A stretch of DNA of 64,000 nucleotides from Methanomassiliicoccaceae archaeon DOK. GTDB lineage: Archaea; Thermoplasmatota; Thermoplasmata; Methanomassiliicoccales; Methanomethylophilaceae. The first letter of the stretch is position 1. The number at the start of each line of letters is the position of its first letter. Position numbers and translations under genes: made by a program. Under the pieces are notes generated by a model. The model did no database searches and was not told where the DNA came from. It worked only from the letters and a program-made list of their open reading frames with translations. Positions 17,259-26,856 of this stretch are shown one piece after another. Location of the stretch: positions 868,001 through 932,000 of the forward strand of contig CP047880.1 of NCBI GenBank assembly GCA_009911715.1. Reading direction: 5' to 3'.

Positions 17259-18313
17259 GATCTTCCGCTCACCCAGGCGAAGTCCTTCCACGGCCCCTCG
17301 GTGAGCAGGTGCTCAACCGAGATCATGAGTCCGGCAATGTTCTCGTAGCACGCCTCGGGTCCGAAGGGGCACTTCCAGAACATGCTGCCGAACATGTACG
17401 ACTGGGCGTAGGATGTCCAGGAGTCGAAGAACTCCATGCATCCGTCGGCGATCTGGTCCAATATTCCCCATGCCTCCTCCTCGTCGATGAATCCCACGAA
17501 GTAGCCCCAACGGGTGACGTTCGCAGCCCTACCGAGATCCCAGCCGCGCAACATGGCGGGTCCGAACTGCCCCGCATAGGCCTCTGTGAATGCGAACCTC
17601 GCGTCGGAGACCGCACGGTCCTCGTCGTCCATGTCCTCCGTGTGGAGGTCCTCGGCGGTGCCGGATGCGGATATCACCTCGAGGGCATTCATGTAGTCCT
17701 TGGTGTGGCCTTCGACTATGAGGTAACGCAGGACGCCGATCAGGTCGTCTCTGTCCTCCACACCCCAGTAGTCGCTGAGGATGGAGAGGACCAGGTCCCT
17801 GCTGTCCTGGTCCCTCGGCTCCACATCGAGTCCGTCGAGCTTGTGATCGTTTAGAACGGAGATTATCCCTGTCAGAAGAACCTCGAACCTTCTCATGCGC
17901 TCGGGGTCGGCAGGTGCGGGATGTTCCTCGCTGAGGCTGGCCAGAGACGATATCGCAGTGACTATGTCCCCGTATCCGAACTCGGCTGGCACGATGTCGC
18001 CCAACACCTCTTCCGTGATGGTGTCTTCCTGCTCGCCGCCCAGAAGCTGTCCCATCTCCTCCTCGCCGTATCCGAGCTGTTCCAGGACCATCCTCGCCTG
18101 CGCGTCGGGGTCTACGACCCCGTCAGGACCGGCGGCACCCATCATCTGGGTGATCATCTGTATCTGCATCTCTGTCGTCTGATCGAGCTGGGAGCAGAGA
18201 TGCTCCACCATGCCGGGATCGGACGCGTACATCTGGCGGAACATATTCTTCTGGGTCTCCGCCTGTGCTCTTATCATCTGTATCTGCATCTGCAGGGGGT
18301 CATTGTCCGTCAT
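17255..18313 (-). CDS. DUF1266-domain protein
   Basis: A 352-residue protein. The N-terminal 60 residues are Gln/Met-rich helices (MQIQMIRAQAE twice-like), the middle is helical and acidic, and the C-terminal 180 residues match DUF1266: a WDLGRAANVTRWGYFVGFID block, then SWTSYAQSYMFGSMFWK. DUF1266 has no proven biochemical role. In bacteria it recurs near polymorphic-toxin immunity genes and secretion loci (family knowledge, not checked). The ATG at 18313 has a TATA-like tttatatc about 25 nt upstream, so the mRNA is nearly leaderless. It heads a two-gene operon with the ankyrin gene. Confidence 0.8.
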   Translation of the reverse strand: MTDNDPLQMQIQMIRAQAETQKNMFRQMYASDPGMVEHLCSQLDQTTEMQIQMITQMMGAAGPDGVVDPDAQARMVLEQLGYGEEEMGQLLGGEQEDTITEEVLGDIVPAEFGYGDIVTAISSLASLSEEHPAPADPERMRRFEVLLTGIISVLNDHKLDGLDVEPRDQDSRDLVLSILSDYWGVEDRDDLIGVLRYLIVEGHTKDYMNALEVISASGTAEDLHTEDMDDEDRAVSDARFAFTEAYAGQFGPAMLRGWDLGRAANVTRWGYFVGFIDEEEAWGILDQIADGCMEFFDSWTSYAQSYMFGSMFWKCPFGPEACYENIAGLMISVEHLLTEGPWKDFAWVSGRS

Positions 18314-18548
18314 GGGAAATGAATCGCCACGGGATGATATAAATCTTACATACTATTTTTAACTTTAAGTCTTTAATTTATTTCATTAATAATCAACTTC
18401 ATTCACATTGTTTACATAATTCATAAACCACTATTCATTGGATTCTTACGATTTGAGGGATTGGAACCACAATTGATGTTGGATTCAGAACAAGGTGTTT
18501 AAAGACTTTACAATTGTAAATGTATTTATTCTCTAATCCGGATTCAGA

Positions 18549-21500
18549 ATGGATCACATGGAACAGGAAGAATGTCATCTTCTTTACAGGAATTACTTCG
18601 ATATCCTCCCAATCGGTAGGAGAAAAACCCTGCTCGAGCAGGCCGGCAGGGAGAACGGCATGGAGGTTGTAGGATTCCGCAGGTTAGAGAGATGGGGAAT
18701 CTACACATTCACGGCCGAATACTCCAAAGATGGCGATAGGTACGTGTTCGTCCCGGGTTCCGAAGTCGTCCTCGGATGGAGTGGCGACTACAAGGAGATC
18801 GATCCGACAACCAGGAGCAACATCTCCATGGACCTTAAGTCCAGGGGATGTGACGAACCCGAGGAGATCCTTCGCCGCCTGACCACCCCGATGAGGCGCG
18901 TCATGATGCCACCGATGCTGGTGCAGGTGTCACCGATCAGTTTCGAAGGGACGTACGGGGATGCTGTGGCCGAGTTCTCCCTTCCAACTTCCGACGAATG
19001 GGAGTATCTGTGCGGAGGCGGCGCAAACACACTGTTCCAATGGGGCGATCGCTTCGACTTCAGGATGGGCTCGGACCACTACGAGGGGATGTCGGCAGGT
19101 CCTCGTCCATTGGAGGAGCCGAACTTCTTCGGCATCACCATAGCGGAGGATCCGTTCAGAGTGGAGGCGGTCTCGGCTGACTCCCCGACATTCAGGGGAG
19201 GGGACCTGGGCGGCAGTGTGCTGGCCGGCTACGGCCCGGTTATCGGGTACCTGCCGTGCTCCCCCCATTTCATTCCCGTGTACAAGGGGCCGGACGGTTC
19301 CGTCCCCAGCTCGTTCCTCGTCAGGAACGTCATCAGGCTGGATGTGCCTGAATGCGGGGGCGGAATGCAGACCGTCCCTTCGGAGGAGGCATCCTCAGGA
19401 CTCCTTGGGCCGGATGCGTTGTTCAACGACGACCGCCCGTTCCCTAAGGATTACGTCCTCTGCTCCGCCATGGCCGAGGACCCGGACATTCCGGACGGGT
19501 TCGCGGTCAGGGCCCGCCATATAATCCGCGGACTGACATATTGGATCCCAAGCGGGGAATGGACCCGTGAAGAACTGGAGAGCCAGCTCCGCTCACGTGC
19601 CGACAGCATATTGTCGCTGCAGGACGAGGTGGGATACAGGATGTCCCCCGTTGCCGCTGCCTCAGTGAGGGACACGTTCCGTGACATAATGTCATTCTAC
19701 GGCATTGACCTGGATCCCGACACCATATTTTCAGCCGAGGAGTGGAACGTCAGCAGAGGACCTGCAATCGATGCGGGCTCCGACTCGGAACTCATCGGCC
19801 AATGTGAGATCTGGCACCAGGAGGGGGAGAATCGGAGGATCATCGAGGCCATCGAGTCGCTTCCCGAATCCGAGAGGACCCCGGTTCTTGTCAGCGTCCT
19901 AGCCAGGGCCTACAACAACATCGGAGGGCCTGACGACCACGCCCCTTGTCGCAGGGCCGTAGAGCTGCTGGAGTCAGTCCGCGACAGTCTCGCTGACGAC
20001 GCACTTTGGAACTACCGCATGGGTTACGCTTACTGGCTGATGGACCGGGAACCCGACGCGATCCCGTATCTGAAGAGGGCGGTAGAGAAAGACCCTGATG
20101 ACGGGGACTTCAGGGAGATCCTCGAGGATTGCGAGGGTACACTCGCATTCCCCAGGTTCTCCCACTGCTTCCGCGAACGCGTCGAGACCGTTTGGAGGAG
20201 ATTCTCCGAAGAGATGCCGGAGATCGAGAGGCTGCTGCAGTATTCTGACAGGAACGCGGTGTCGGAGAGGATAGTCGACACCGTCTCCGGGATCATGTCC
20301 GAAGCCATCGACGGCATAGCGTTCGAGATAGGCTTCAACGGTGAGCGGTTCGAACTGTCCCTGAGCCCCGAGGCGGGTCGCGTAAGGCTGTTCGAGATCT
20401 GCGAACTCCTGAGGAGGGCTCCGGCGGAGGTCCGCGAGAGCTGGGACCTGAGGGCGGGAAAGATGCGCAAACCGGACTTCAAACTCAACACCGATGCAGG
20501 CGAGATCGGGGCTTCCGACATCTGGGTGGACATCGAACCCAAGGGTGAATACGTCTCACTGACCCTGCACTGCCCCAGGCTCTCCGACCTTATGGGAAGC
20601 GAAGAGGGCATGGTGTGGTGGGCAGTCTCCAGCATCATGGAGAGGGTCCTGGGGGAGATACCCGCGATGGCTGCCCTGGACGGCGTAACCGTAGTGACGG
20701 ATCCGCCCGGCGAGGGGGCATTGCCTCTCCTACAGCTCCCGTCCAGACTCGTGGACATGGGATTCAACCTCGAGGTGGACGCCCAGGGGTATCTTTCCAA
20801 CAGCATCACTTACAGGCCCGAACCCTTCGAGGATCCCGATGCGGACTGGAGGCTGGACATCTACTCAGGGACCTCCAGGTGCGCTCCTCTCGTGAACGGA
20901 TACCTCGCTCTTCAGAACGATGAGATGGACATGCTGCACCGCGACGGAGCCGTGGCAGGGTTCCTCGCGTACTCACTCGAATCCTTCGAGGGGGACGACC
21001 GCGCTGCCGAGATCATGGGGTTCCGCACATTGATCGAGCGGTACATCACAAAGAACGCCGGCAGGGATGCCGTCGAGTTCATCGGCGGAGCCACCGGGCT
21101 GCACCACGGGTACGTGGATTTCATCGCATGGGATCTGGAGGCTGTGATCAACGCGGCGAAGGAGTTCCTATCGGAGACGGACGTGGTCCGCGCTGGCTTC
21201 CACACATTCCGCCGCGGGCCGTCATCCGTGATCATCATCGACAGGACGGAGATCGGCTCTCCCGAATCCCCGATTCTGACCCCCGATGACATACAGAGGC
21301 TAGAATCCTATCTCGGAGAGGTTGACGGAAGGTACGGGGCGATGCTCAGCGACCTGTTCTCTACGCTGGTCAACGGCATCAACGACGGAAGGTTCATCAG
21401 CCGGCAGGCGGAGGCAGACCTGGAGGTGGCCCTGTGGTACTCGTTCGCATGCATCAACATCGGGGACTACGAACATTACTGGCAGGCGACCCGCTGGATG

Positions 21501-23018
21501 CCGGCTTCGGAATGCAACGCATCCGGATGCGGCACCTGGTTCTACCGCTACTCCTGCGCACTGATGTTCTGCGGAAGGCTGGAGGAGGCCAGGGAATACG
21601 CGGAGAGGGGTACGAAGGAGGAGCCAGGCTATCCGTGGATATGGCTCCAGACCGCCAAGCTCCGCGCCCACTTCGGGGACCGTGAAGGTGCTATGGACGC
21701 CGTGGCGAAGGGCCTCGAGCTGGTTCCGGGCGACTACGAGTTCGAGACGCTGGCAGGCGAGATAGCGGCCGGCGCCGGACTGGAGCGCTTCGAGTACCAT
21801 TGGATCGACCCGGCCTCGGACGCCAGACTCCAGGCGGGAGAGGACCCCGGCGCCGAGGAGAAGCGCAGAGCCATCGAGTGCATCGTCACCGACCCCGAGG
21901 GTGCGGAACGCTTCAGGAGCATGTTCGAACACGAGGAGGGGACCTGGACCGAGGACAGCCCGTACTGCTCATTCTTCATGACGGTCCGCGGTTGCAGGTT
22001 CCAGGTACTCTTCAGGACGAACATGGCCGCAATCTCGAAGATGGAACGCGACTGGATGGAGGTTCTGAGGTCGAGGCTGGTCGACGGCACATGGATCTCC
22101 TATGCCAGACTAATGCGCAGGATCGATCCCACGTTCAAAGGGGAGGGGACCCTCGACACCGTCATCGTAGAACAGGGGCCGAAGGTGTCCCTGCTCTACC
22201 TCCTTCCCAACGGGAGGTCGTTCACAGTCGACCTGGACGGAGGCTGGTCCCCCGTAGAATCGAGCGACAGCCCGGAGGAGCCAGAGGGCACATGGCTCAA
22301 CATGTACGAGGACATCAAGGACTCCCTCGCCTGCGGCATCGACCTGGACTCGTACTTCACACAGCCCAGCGTATCGGGGATACCGGTGACGGTGATGGAC
22401 GTGGGGACAGTCCGCTTCCCCTCCGGCCGCATCATTGCCTGCGACCCCCTCGTTTCCCTGGAGGACGCGGAACCGTTCATCCAGCTTGTGCCGCCCGGGG
22501 AGTATGCTGTCAGGATCTGCGTCGTCCCGCATGAGAGGTACGGGGACCGCTACGCCTGCGTGAAGGTCGAGCTCACGAAGGGGCGCCCTGTCCGCTACGA
22601 CATGGCGATGACAGGGAGGGAGGACCTTTCGGAGGAACTGCAGGAAGGCGAGTTCTTCGGTTTCGGCGTCGATGCCGGCATGGGCTGCGTCGTCGACGAG
22701 GTCGCTCGCGAGGCGTTCAGACGCTACTGGGAAGATCGTGCCTCCACCGAGGAGGGGATCGACCCGTACAACGACCTGTTCTGCGACGTGCTGGAAAGAA
22801 GCTACTCGGAAAACCCCGAGCATCAGAGGGAGGGCGGCGACTGGGCGGTCTGGACGGTGCCCGGAACGGACCTGGGCATCCCCATATTCGCCTCCGGATG
22901 GGGTGACGGCTGCTACCCCTGCTATTACGGGTACGATGGGGACGGCCATGTCTGCGGCATCTATGTGCTGTTCATCGACATCGCACGCGACTACCAGGGG
23001 GATCCCGGATCGGAATGA
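18549..23018 (+). CDS. 1489-residue multidomain protein: FGE-like, TPR, second TPR region, DUF4241
   Basis: The largest gene in the window. Residues 1-270 resemble the formylglycine-generating-enzyme/SUMF1 fold (LPTSDEWEYLCGGG, LFQWGD, RGGDLGGS), but the catalytic cysteine pair was not identified. About 445-530 are TPR helices. About 540-872 form a conserved alpha/beta domain (FEIGFNGERFELSLSPE, GGATGLHHGYVDFIAWDLEAV) known to me from bacterial TPR proteins. About 910-1090 are homologous to residues 14-190 of the 24838-26640 product (YRYSCALMFCGRLEEA; FGDREGAMDAVAKGLELVPGD). About 1280-1485 are DUF4241 (DVGTVRFPSGRIIACDPLV, GFGVDAGMGCVVD). A TATA-like tgtatttatt lies about 25 nt before ATG 18549. 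No signal peptide is seen. This seems to be a fusion of families that occur separately in bacteria. The role is unknown. Confidence 0.85.
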   Translation: MDHMEQEECHLLYRNYFDILPIGRRKTLLEQAGRENGMEVVGFRRLERWGIYTFTAEYSKDGDRYVFVPGSEVVLGWSGDYKEIDPTTRSNISMDLKSRGCDEPEEILRRLTTPMRRVMMPPMLVQVSPISFEGTYGDAVAEFSLPTSDEWEYLCGGGANTLFQWGDRFDFRMGSDHYEGMSAGPRPLEEPNFFGITIAEDPFRVEAVSADSPTFRGGDLGGSVLAGYGPVIGYLPCSPHFIPVYKGPDGSVPSSFLVRNVIRLDVPECGGGMQTVPSEEASSGLLGPDALFNDDRPFPKDYVLCSAMAEDPDIPDGFAVRARHIIRGLTYWIPSGEWTREELESQLRSRADSILSLQDEVGYRMSPVAAASVRDTFRDIMSFYGIDLDPDTIFSAEEWNVSRGPAIDAGSDSELIGQCEIWHQEGENRRIIEAIESLPESERTPVLVSVLARAYNNIGGPDDHAPCRRAVELLESVRDSLADDALWNYRMGYAYWLMDREPDAIPYLKRAVEKDPDDGDFREILEDCEGTLAFPRFSHCFRERVETVWRRFSEEMPEIERLLQYSDRNAVSERIVDTVSGIMSEAIDGIAFEIGFNGERFELSLSPEAGRVRLFEICELLRRAPAEVRESWDLRAGKMRKPDFKLNTDAGEIGASDIWVDIEPKGEYVSLTLHCPRLSDLMGSEEGMVWWAVSSIMERVLGEIPAMAALDGVTVVTDPPGEGALPLLQLPSRLVDMGFNLEVDAQGYLSNSITYRPEPFEDPDADWRLDIYSGTSRCAPLVNGYLALQNDEMDMLHRDGAVAGFLAYSLESFEGDDRAAEIMGFRTLIERYITKNAGRDAVEFIGGATGLHHGYVDFIAWDLEAVINAAKEFLSETDVVRAGFHTFRRGPSSVIIIDRTEIGSPESPILTPDDIQRLESYLGEVDGRYGAMLSDLFSTLVNGINDGRFISRQAEADLEVALWYSFACINIGDYEHYWQATRWMPASECNASGCGTWFYRYSCALMFCGRLEEAREYAERGTKEEPGYPWIWLQTAKLRAHFGDREGAMDAVAKGLELVPGDYEFETLAGEIAAGAGLERFEYHWIDPASDARLQAGEDPGAEEKRRAIECIVTDPEGAERFRSMFEHEEGTWTEDSPYCSFFMTVRGCRFQVLFRTNMAAISKMERDWMEVLRSRLVDGTWISYARLMRRIDPTFKGEGTLDTVIVEQGPKVSLLYLLPNGRSFTVDLDGGWSPVESSDSPEEPEGTWLNMYEDIKDSLACGIDLDSYFTQPSVSGIPVTVMDVGTVRFPSGRIIACDPLVSLEDAEPFIQLVPPGEYAVRICVVPHERYGDRYACVKVELTKGRPVRYDMAMTGREDLSEELQEGEFFGFGVDAGMGCVVDEVAREAFRRYWEDRASTEEGIDPYNDLFCDVLERSYSENPEHQREGGDWAVWTVPGTDLGIPIFASGWGDGCYPCYYGYDGDGHVCGIYVLFIDIARDYQGDPGSE

Positions 23019-23158
23019 CGCGATCAAGTGTGCTGTCACCCTCGCTCTGACCCATCCCTCTTCCGGGAGACTGACTGTTCCGACGCGGGATCTCGAATCC
23101 GAACATGATGGGGCTGCCTATGCTGGACGTTTTATATCGCTAAGATGTTGGACGTGGC

Positions 23159-24073
23159 ATGGACACCTCCGACATCCATCTCGAGAGCGCGCTCGACGAG
23201 TACAACCAGAAGGTATACGATCTCGAATCTACCGGATCGGAGTCGGAGGAGCTTCTGGAGGCCTACGTGAACAGGGGCTGCGTCCTCTACATGATGGAGT
23301 ACAGGACATCGGCGATGGAAGACCTCGAGTCCGCTTCGGAGGTCCTCGAGAACCTACAGAAACAGGGGTACGAGGCCGATGTGGGGACGTTCGTCCGCAT
23401 CCATGCCACGATGGCCAGCATCCTGTTCGACCAGGAGTCGGACTGCACGGGCGAGTACGAGCTGGTGTCCAGGCGTCTGGGCGAGCTCGACGCCCATTCC
23501 CGCCACTTCGACCGCCGCAGCATCGTGAACCTGTGCATAGACGCCTGCAAGAACCTCATTGACTCCGAGGCCTCTGACATGGCCCTCCCGTTCGTTGAGA
23601 AGGGGCTCTCCATCGTCCAGGGCCATCCCGACCCGTGGTCGAGGAACCGCACCGTGGAGCTCCTGGACCTGCACGCGGAGGCGATGACCGATCTTTCGGA
23701 GACATCGGAGGCGGTCGAGCTGTACTCCCAGTCCATCGACCTCGCCATGGAGTTGATGGACCGCGGCCAGCTGGAGGACCCCGAGGAGCTGATCATGGCG
23801 TTCGTCATGAGGGCCGAGGGCGAGGCGGACCTGGGGCTGATGGAGCCGTACATCAAGGACGTGGAGTCCGCCATAACGATCCTGGAGCACATGATGGAGT
23901 TCAACCGCATGCCGGACCCCGAGGTTCTCGTCAGCCTGCATCACGACGTCGCCGGGGCCCTCATGAAGGTCGGCCGCGTCAAGGATGCGGAGAAGCACCT
24001 CATGAGCGCCATGAGGATAGGGGTCCAGGGTGCCGGGGACCGCATGGACCTGCGCGGTCCGGGACAGTCCTGA
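23159..24073 (+). CDS. TPR-repeat protein
   Basis: A 304-residue all-helical protein with tetratricopeptide-like pairs (LLEAYVNRGCVLYMMEYRTSAMEDLESA, here cut to AYVNRGCVLYMMEYRTSAME; VSLHHDVAGALMKVGRVKDA). It has about six units, a neutral-acidic composition and no signal peptide. A clear TATA-like ttttatatc at 23129-23137 lies about 25 nt before ATG 23159, so it has its own promoter although it follows the giant gene in the same direction. TPR solenoids mediate protein contacts. The neighbourhood, with several other TPR, ankyrin and Sel1 genes, suggests related scaffold duties. Confidence 0.82.
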   Translation: MDTSDIHLESALDEYNQKVYDLESTGSESEELLEAYVNRGCVLYMMEYRTSAMEDLESASEVLENLQKQGYEADVGTFVRIHATMASILFDQESDCTGEYELVSRRLGELDAHSRHFDRRSIVNLCIDACKNLIDSEASDMALPFVEKGLSIVQGHPDPWSRNRTVELLDLHAEAMTDLSETSEAVELYSQSIDLAMELMDRGQLEDPEELIMAFVMRAEGEADLGLMEPYIKDVESAITILEHMMEFNRMPDPEVLVSLHHDVAGALMKVGRVKDAEKHLMSAMRIGVQGAGDRMDLRGPGQS

Positions 24074-24136
24074 GGCAAGGGGTTATCACCAACCTGGGAG
24101 ATTCGGCGACGGCGCGAGACGCCTGGACTGATTCAC

Positions 24137-24781
24137 ATGGGATACGACCTCTACGCCGGACCTCTGGCCATGTGCTACGCGGGAGACTGGAACGAATACG
24201 ACCAGCAGGAGCCCTTCGACAGGGACGAGCTTCTTGCCGCCGTTTGTAGATGGCGCGACTCGATCAACCAGGGCCTCCCCGACGGAGGGGTCAGATGGGA
24301 GGAGGGCTACGGCAGACAGTACTACTACGGGAGGGTCGGACTCGACGCACTGGGGACCCTCTTCCTCAGGGTTGCCTGCCACATAACCGGCGATCAGCTC
24401 CCGGTCACCGTGACCAGCGGATGGAGGTTCTACGAGGACCCGATCATCGAGAAGGCCATGACGGGCAGCGTCAGCATGCCGTCGGCTCTCATCGCCCAGA
24501 TGTGGATACCTTTCGGTCGCATTGGCATGTTCCAGTGCCCCGGGCCCACCGGCGAGAAGATCAACGTCAGCACGACGGCGACCCTCAGGAAGGACCTGGA
24601 CGCCATCAACCAGGCGTTCTGGAACGCAGACGGCCCCACCATCGAGGGCTGGTCCTACGAGGTCCCAAGCGGCGAGGGGGAGCTGGACACCGACAGCCTC
24701 TCCAGGTACGCATTCTCCATCTTCTGGAAGGTCCTGTCCTTCGCGGAGAGGGGGACCCAGCCGATCGTCGTCGGCCACTGA
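24137..24781 (+). CDS. Unknown 214-residue protein beginning MGYDLYAGPL
   Basis: A soluble mixed alpha/beta protein that I cannot assign to a named family. The N-terminus (MGYDLYAGPLAMCYAGDWNE) is a distinctive block rich in Tyr/Gly, followed by a Trp-containing helix and a central WRFYEDPIIEKA segment. The overall look resembles small stand-alone proteins of bacterial immunity-type loci, but this is an impression only. It lies 63 nt after the TPR gene and 56 nt before the DUF4261 gene in the same direction. There is no signal peptide, and codon use is like its neighbours. Confidence 0.72.
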   Translation: MGYDLYAGPLAMCYAGDWNEYDQQEPFDRDELLAAVCRWRDSINQGLPDGGVRWEEGYGRQYYYGRVGLDALGTLFLRVACHITGDQLPVTVTSGWRFYEDPIIEKAMTGSVSMPSALIAQMWIPFGRIGMFQCPGPTGEKINVSTTATLRKDLDAINQAFWNADGPTIEGWSYEVPSGEGELDTDSLSRYAFSIFWKVLSFAERGTQPIVVGH

Positions 24782-24837
24782 GCCGTCCTCATCGGGGCCG
24801 CGGTAGGTTAACATCGTAGGACGTACTATCGACACCG

Positions 24838-26640
24838 ATGTCTGGAAAAGTTCGCGATTGCATGGCGGATTCGGTGCTGGGTCCCGAGGAGATCGAAACC
24901 CTCGAGTCCTTCAGCGACGGAAGCACCACCGACTGCTCGGGGATGCTCGAATACCTGGGGCACTTCATATCCAGGGGCGTGTCGGAGGGCCGTTTCACCG
25001 AGAAGCAGGCGCATCACGACCTGGGGATAGCCCTGTGGGTGGCCTACGCCTGCAACAACCTGGACGACTACGAGCACTACTACACGGCGTCCGAGTGGCT
25101 CTCGCGTGTGGAGGACATCGCATCGGGATGCGGGGTGTGGTACTACAGGTACGCGAACGCCCTGATGTACTGCGGGAAGCCCGGCAGGGCGCTGGAGTAC
25201 TGCGAGAGAGGGGTCAGGGAGGACCCGGACTACCCGTGGAACTGGCTAACGCTCGGTCGTCTGAGAGCCCATTTCGGGGACCGTCGCGGCGCATACGAGG
25301 CCGTGGCGAAGGGTCTGGCCCTGGTCCCGGACGACCATGAGTTCCTCACGCTCAGGGAAGACATCGACAACGGACGCACCCTCGAGGAGATGGAGCTCCA
25401 CTACATCGATCCCGACGACGACTTCCAACTGGCCAACGGCGACCGGACCAATCCTGAGTACGTTCTCAAGCACCTCGCCGTGGACGGGATCGTCTGCGAC
25501 AGGCCCGCCCTGGACAGACTGAAGGCCAGGCTAGGCATCACGGGGTGGTCGGCGGACCATCCTTACTGCACATTCCTCCGCGATTTCCGCGGAGGAGCCG
25601 TCGTGGTGACCCTAACGATGAACGAGGCACTGGCGTCGAAGAAGGACCCCGACAGCGTCGCGAGGATACTGGAGTCCCTGGAATCCATGGATGCTGAGGC
25701 GAGGCGCCATCTTTCAGAGGACTCCGATCCCGGCGCGCTACAGCTGTACGGGGTCAGCATCGGGCCTTTCCTGGATGTCAAGCTCTCATATTCCTCCCAT
25801 GGTACCGAGGAGGTCCGCACCGTGGACTTCGACAGCGACCTGGACATCGTCACCCATTCCGACGGCGGCCCCTACGCCGCGATCATCCTGCTTTCATCCG
25901 ATTCTTGGAACCCCGAGGCCATACTGTCCGACCTGAGGTCCCAGTGGGGGATAGGCCTGAAGGACGCCGAGGTCAGCGACGACTCCGTCATAGGGATGCT
26001 GGGCGGGGACATAGTCGCTATCAGCCTGATGCACGCCAGGGTGCCGGGCGAGGAGGCGGAGGAGAACGCCTCCAACAACTATCTCTGGCCCGGCGCCGTA
26101 GAGGCGGCCAGGGCCCACACCGCCCATCTTGTCGTAGCCCTCGTCAACCACGGAGGGGATCCATTGGACTGCGGACTCCTCTTCACCAAGATCGTGGTAT
26201 CCTGCGCCAGGCAGCCAAACGTCCTCGGGGTGTACAACTGCGGGACGGTCTTCGAGCCAGCCGCGTACATCGAGGCCGCCAAGGCCCTCAAGACCGGCGA
26301 CATACCCCTGGAGGACATGGTGTGGTTCGGGATGTACCGCACATCTGAAGGGATAAACGCCTACACCGTTGGGATGCGCGCGTACGGCAGGGACGAGATG
26401 GAGGTGATCGGCGCGAAGGACGCACCGGCACGCGTCGCCGCATTCCTATATGACGTCGCGTACCACATACTCTTCAACGGGACGACCCTCAGGGACGGCG
26501 ACACCATTGGGTTCTACGACGACCAGTCGCTGACGGTCAGGAGAGGCCAGGGAGTCTCCGTGGACGGCATTTCACTGCGGATCGAGTACCCCGAAGGGGG
26601 TCCCGACGATGGTCCCGGGTCCTCGGAAATCGACCAATGA
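24838..26640 (+). CDS. TPR plus DUF4261 protein, paralogue of part of the 1489-residue protein
   Basis: A 600-residue protein. Residues 14-190 are a helical TPR-type region closely similar to residues 910-1090 of the giant protein upstream (shared YRYA/SxALMxCG, GDRxGAxxAVAKGLxLVP, and a following YIDPxxDxxL block). After a middle domain (about 210-345), the C-terminal 260 residues match DUF4261: AHTAHLVVALVNHGGDPLD, NVLGVYNCGTVF, YTVGMRAYGRDEMEV and LRDGDTIGFYDDQ. DUF4261 has no known activity. The ATG at 24838 is about 26 nt after a TATA-like aggttaac. The two genes likely arose by duplication with different C-terminal domains attached. Confidence 0.83.
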   Translation: MSGKVRDCMADSVLGPEEIETLESFSDGSTTDCSGMLEYLGHFISRGVSEGRFTEKQAHHDLGIALWVAYACNNLDDYEHYYTASEWLSRVEDIASGCGVWYYRYANALMYCGKPGRALEYCERGVREDPDYPWNWLTLGRLRAHFGDRRGAYEAVAKGLALVPDDHEFLTLREDIDNGRTLEEMELHYIDPDDDFQLANGDRTNPEYVLKHLAVDGIVCDRPALDRLKARLGITGWSADHPYCTFLRDFRGGAVVVTLTMNEALASKKDPDSVARILESLESMDAEARRHLSEDSDPGALQLYGVSIGPFLDVKLSYSSHGTEEVRTVDFDSDLDIVTHSDGGPYAAIILLSSDSWNPEAILSDLRSQWGIGLKDAEVSDDSVIGMLGGDIVAISLMHARVPGEEAEENASNNYLWPGAVEAARAHTAHLVVALVNHGGDPLDCGLLFTKIVVSCARQPNVLGVYNCGTVFEPAAYIEAAKALKTGDIPLEDMVWFGMYRTSEGINAYTVGMRAYGRDEMEVIGAKDAPARVAAFLYDVAYHILFNGTTLRDGDTIGFYDDQSLTVRRGQGVSVDGISLRIEYPEGGPDDGPGSSEIDQ

Positions 26641-26712
26641 CGTCAACGCCTCTTACAAAGTACGACGAATGACGGCAGTCTTTAAAACCTAACGGCGTTA
26701 TTTCTTTCCGCC

Positions 26713-26856
26713 ATGACATCAACCAAAGCAGCCGCAGCGATAGTTATCGTCGCCGTGCTGGTCGTCGCAGTCGGGGCCTACGCGCTCCTCAACCATGGCG
26801 GCGGCAACGGCGGCGGGGACACGGATGCACCAGTGGCACCATCGGTACGACTGTAG
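26713..26856 (+). pseudogene. Detached N-terminal signal-anchor of the frameshifted surface protein
   Basis: ATG 26713 opens a 47-residue frame with a clear hydrophobic anchor (AAAAIVIVAVLVVAVGAYALL) followed by a Gly-rich linker. It ends at TAG 26854-26856. A sequence in another frame continues directly with repeat-like text and joins the reading frame of 26976-28271. The most economical explanation is a one- or two-base indel in or just after the GGC/GGGG-rich tract at 26798-26818 that separated the anchor from its ectodomain. A TATA-like element (taaaacctaac to gttatttc) precedes the ATG. A sequencing error cannot be excluded. Confidence 0.6.
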
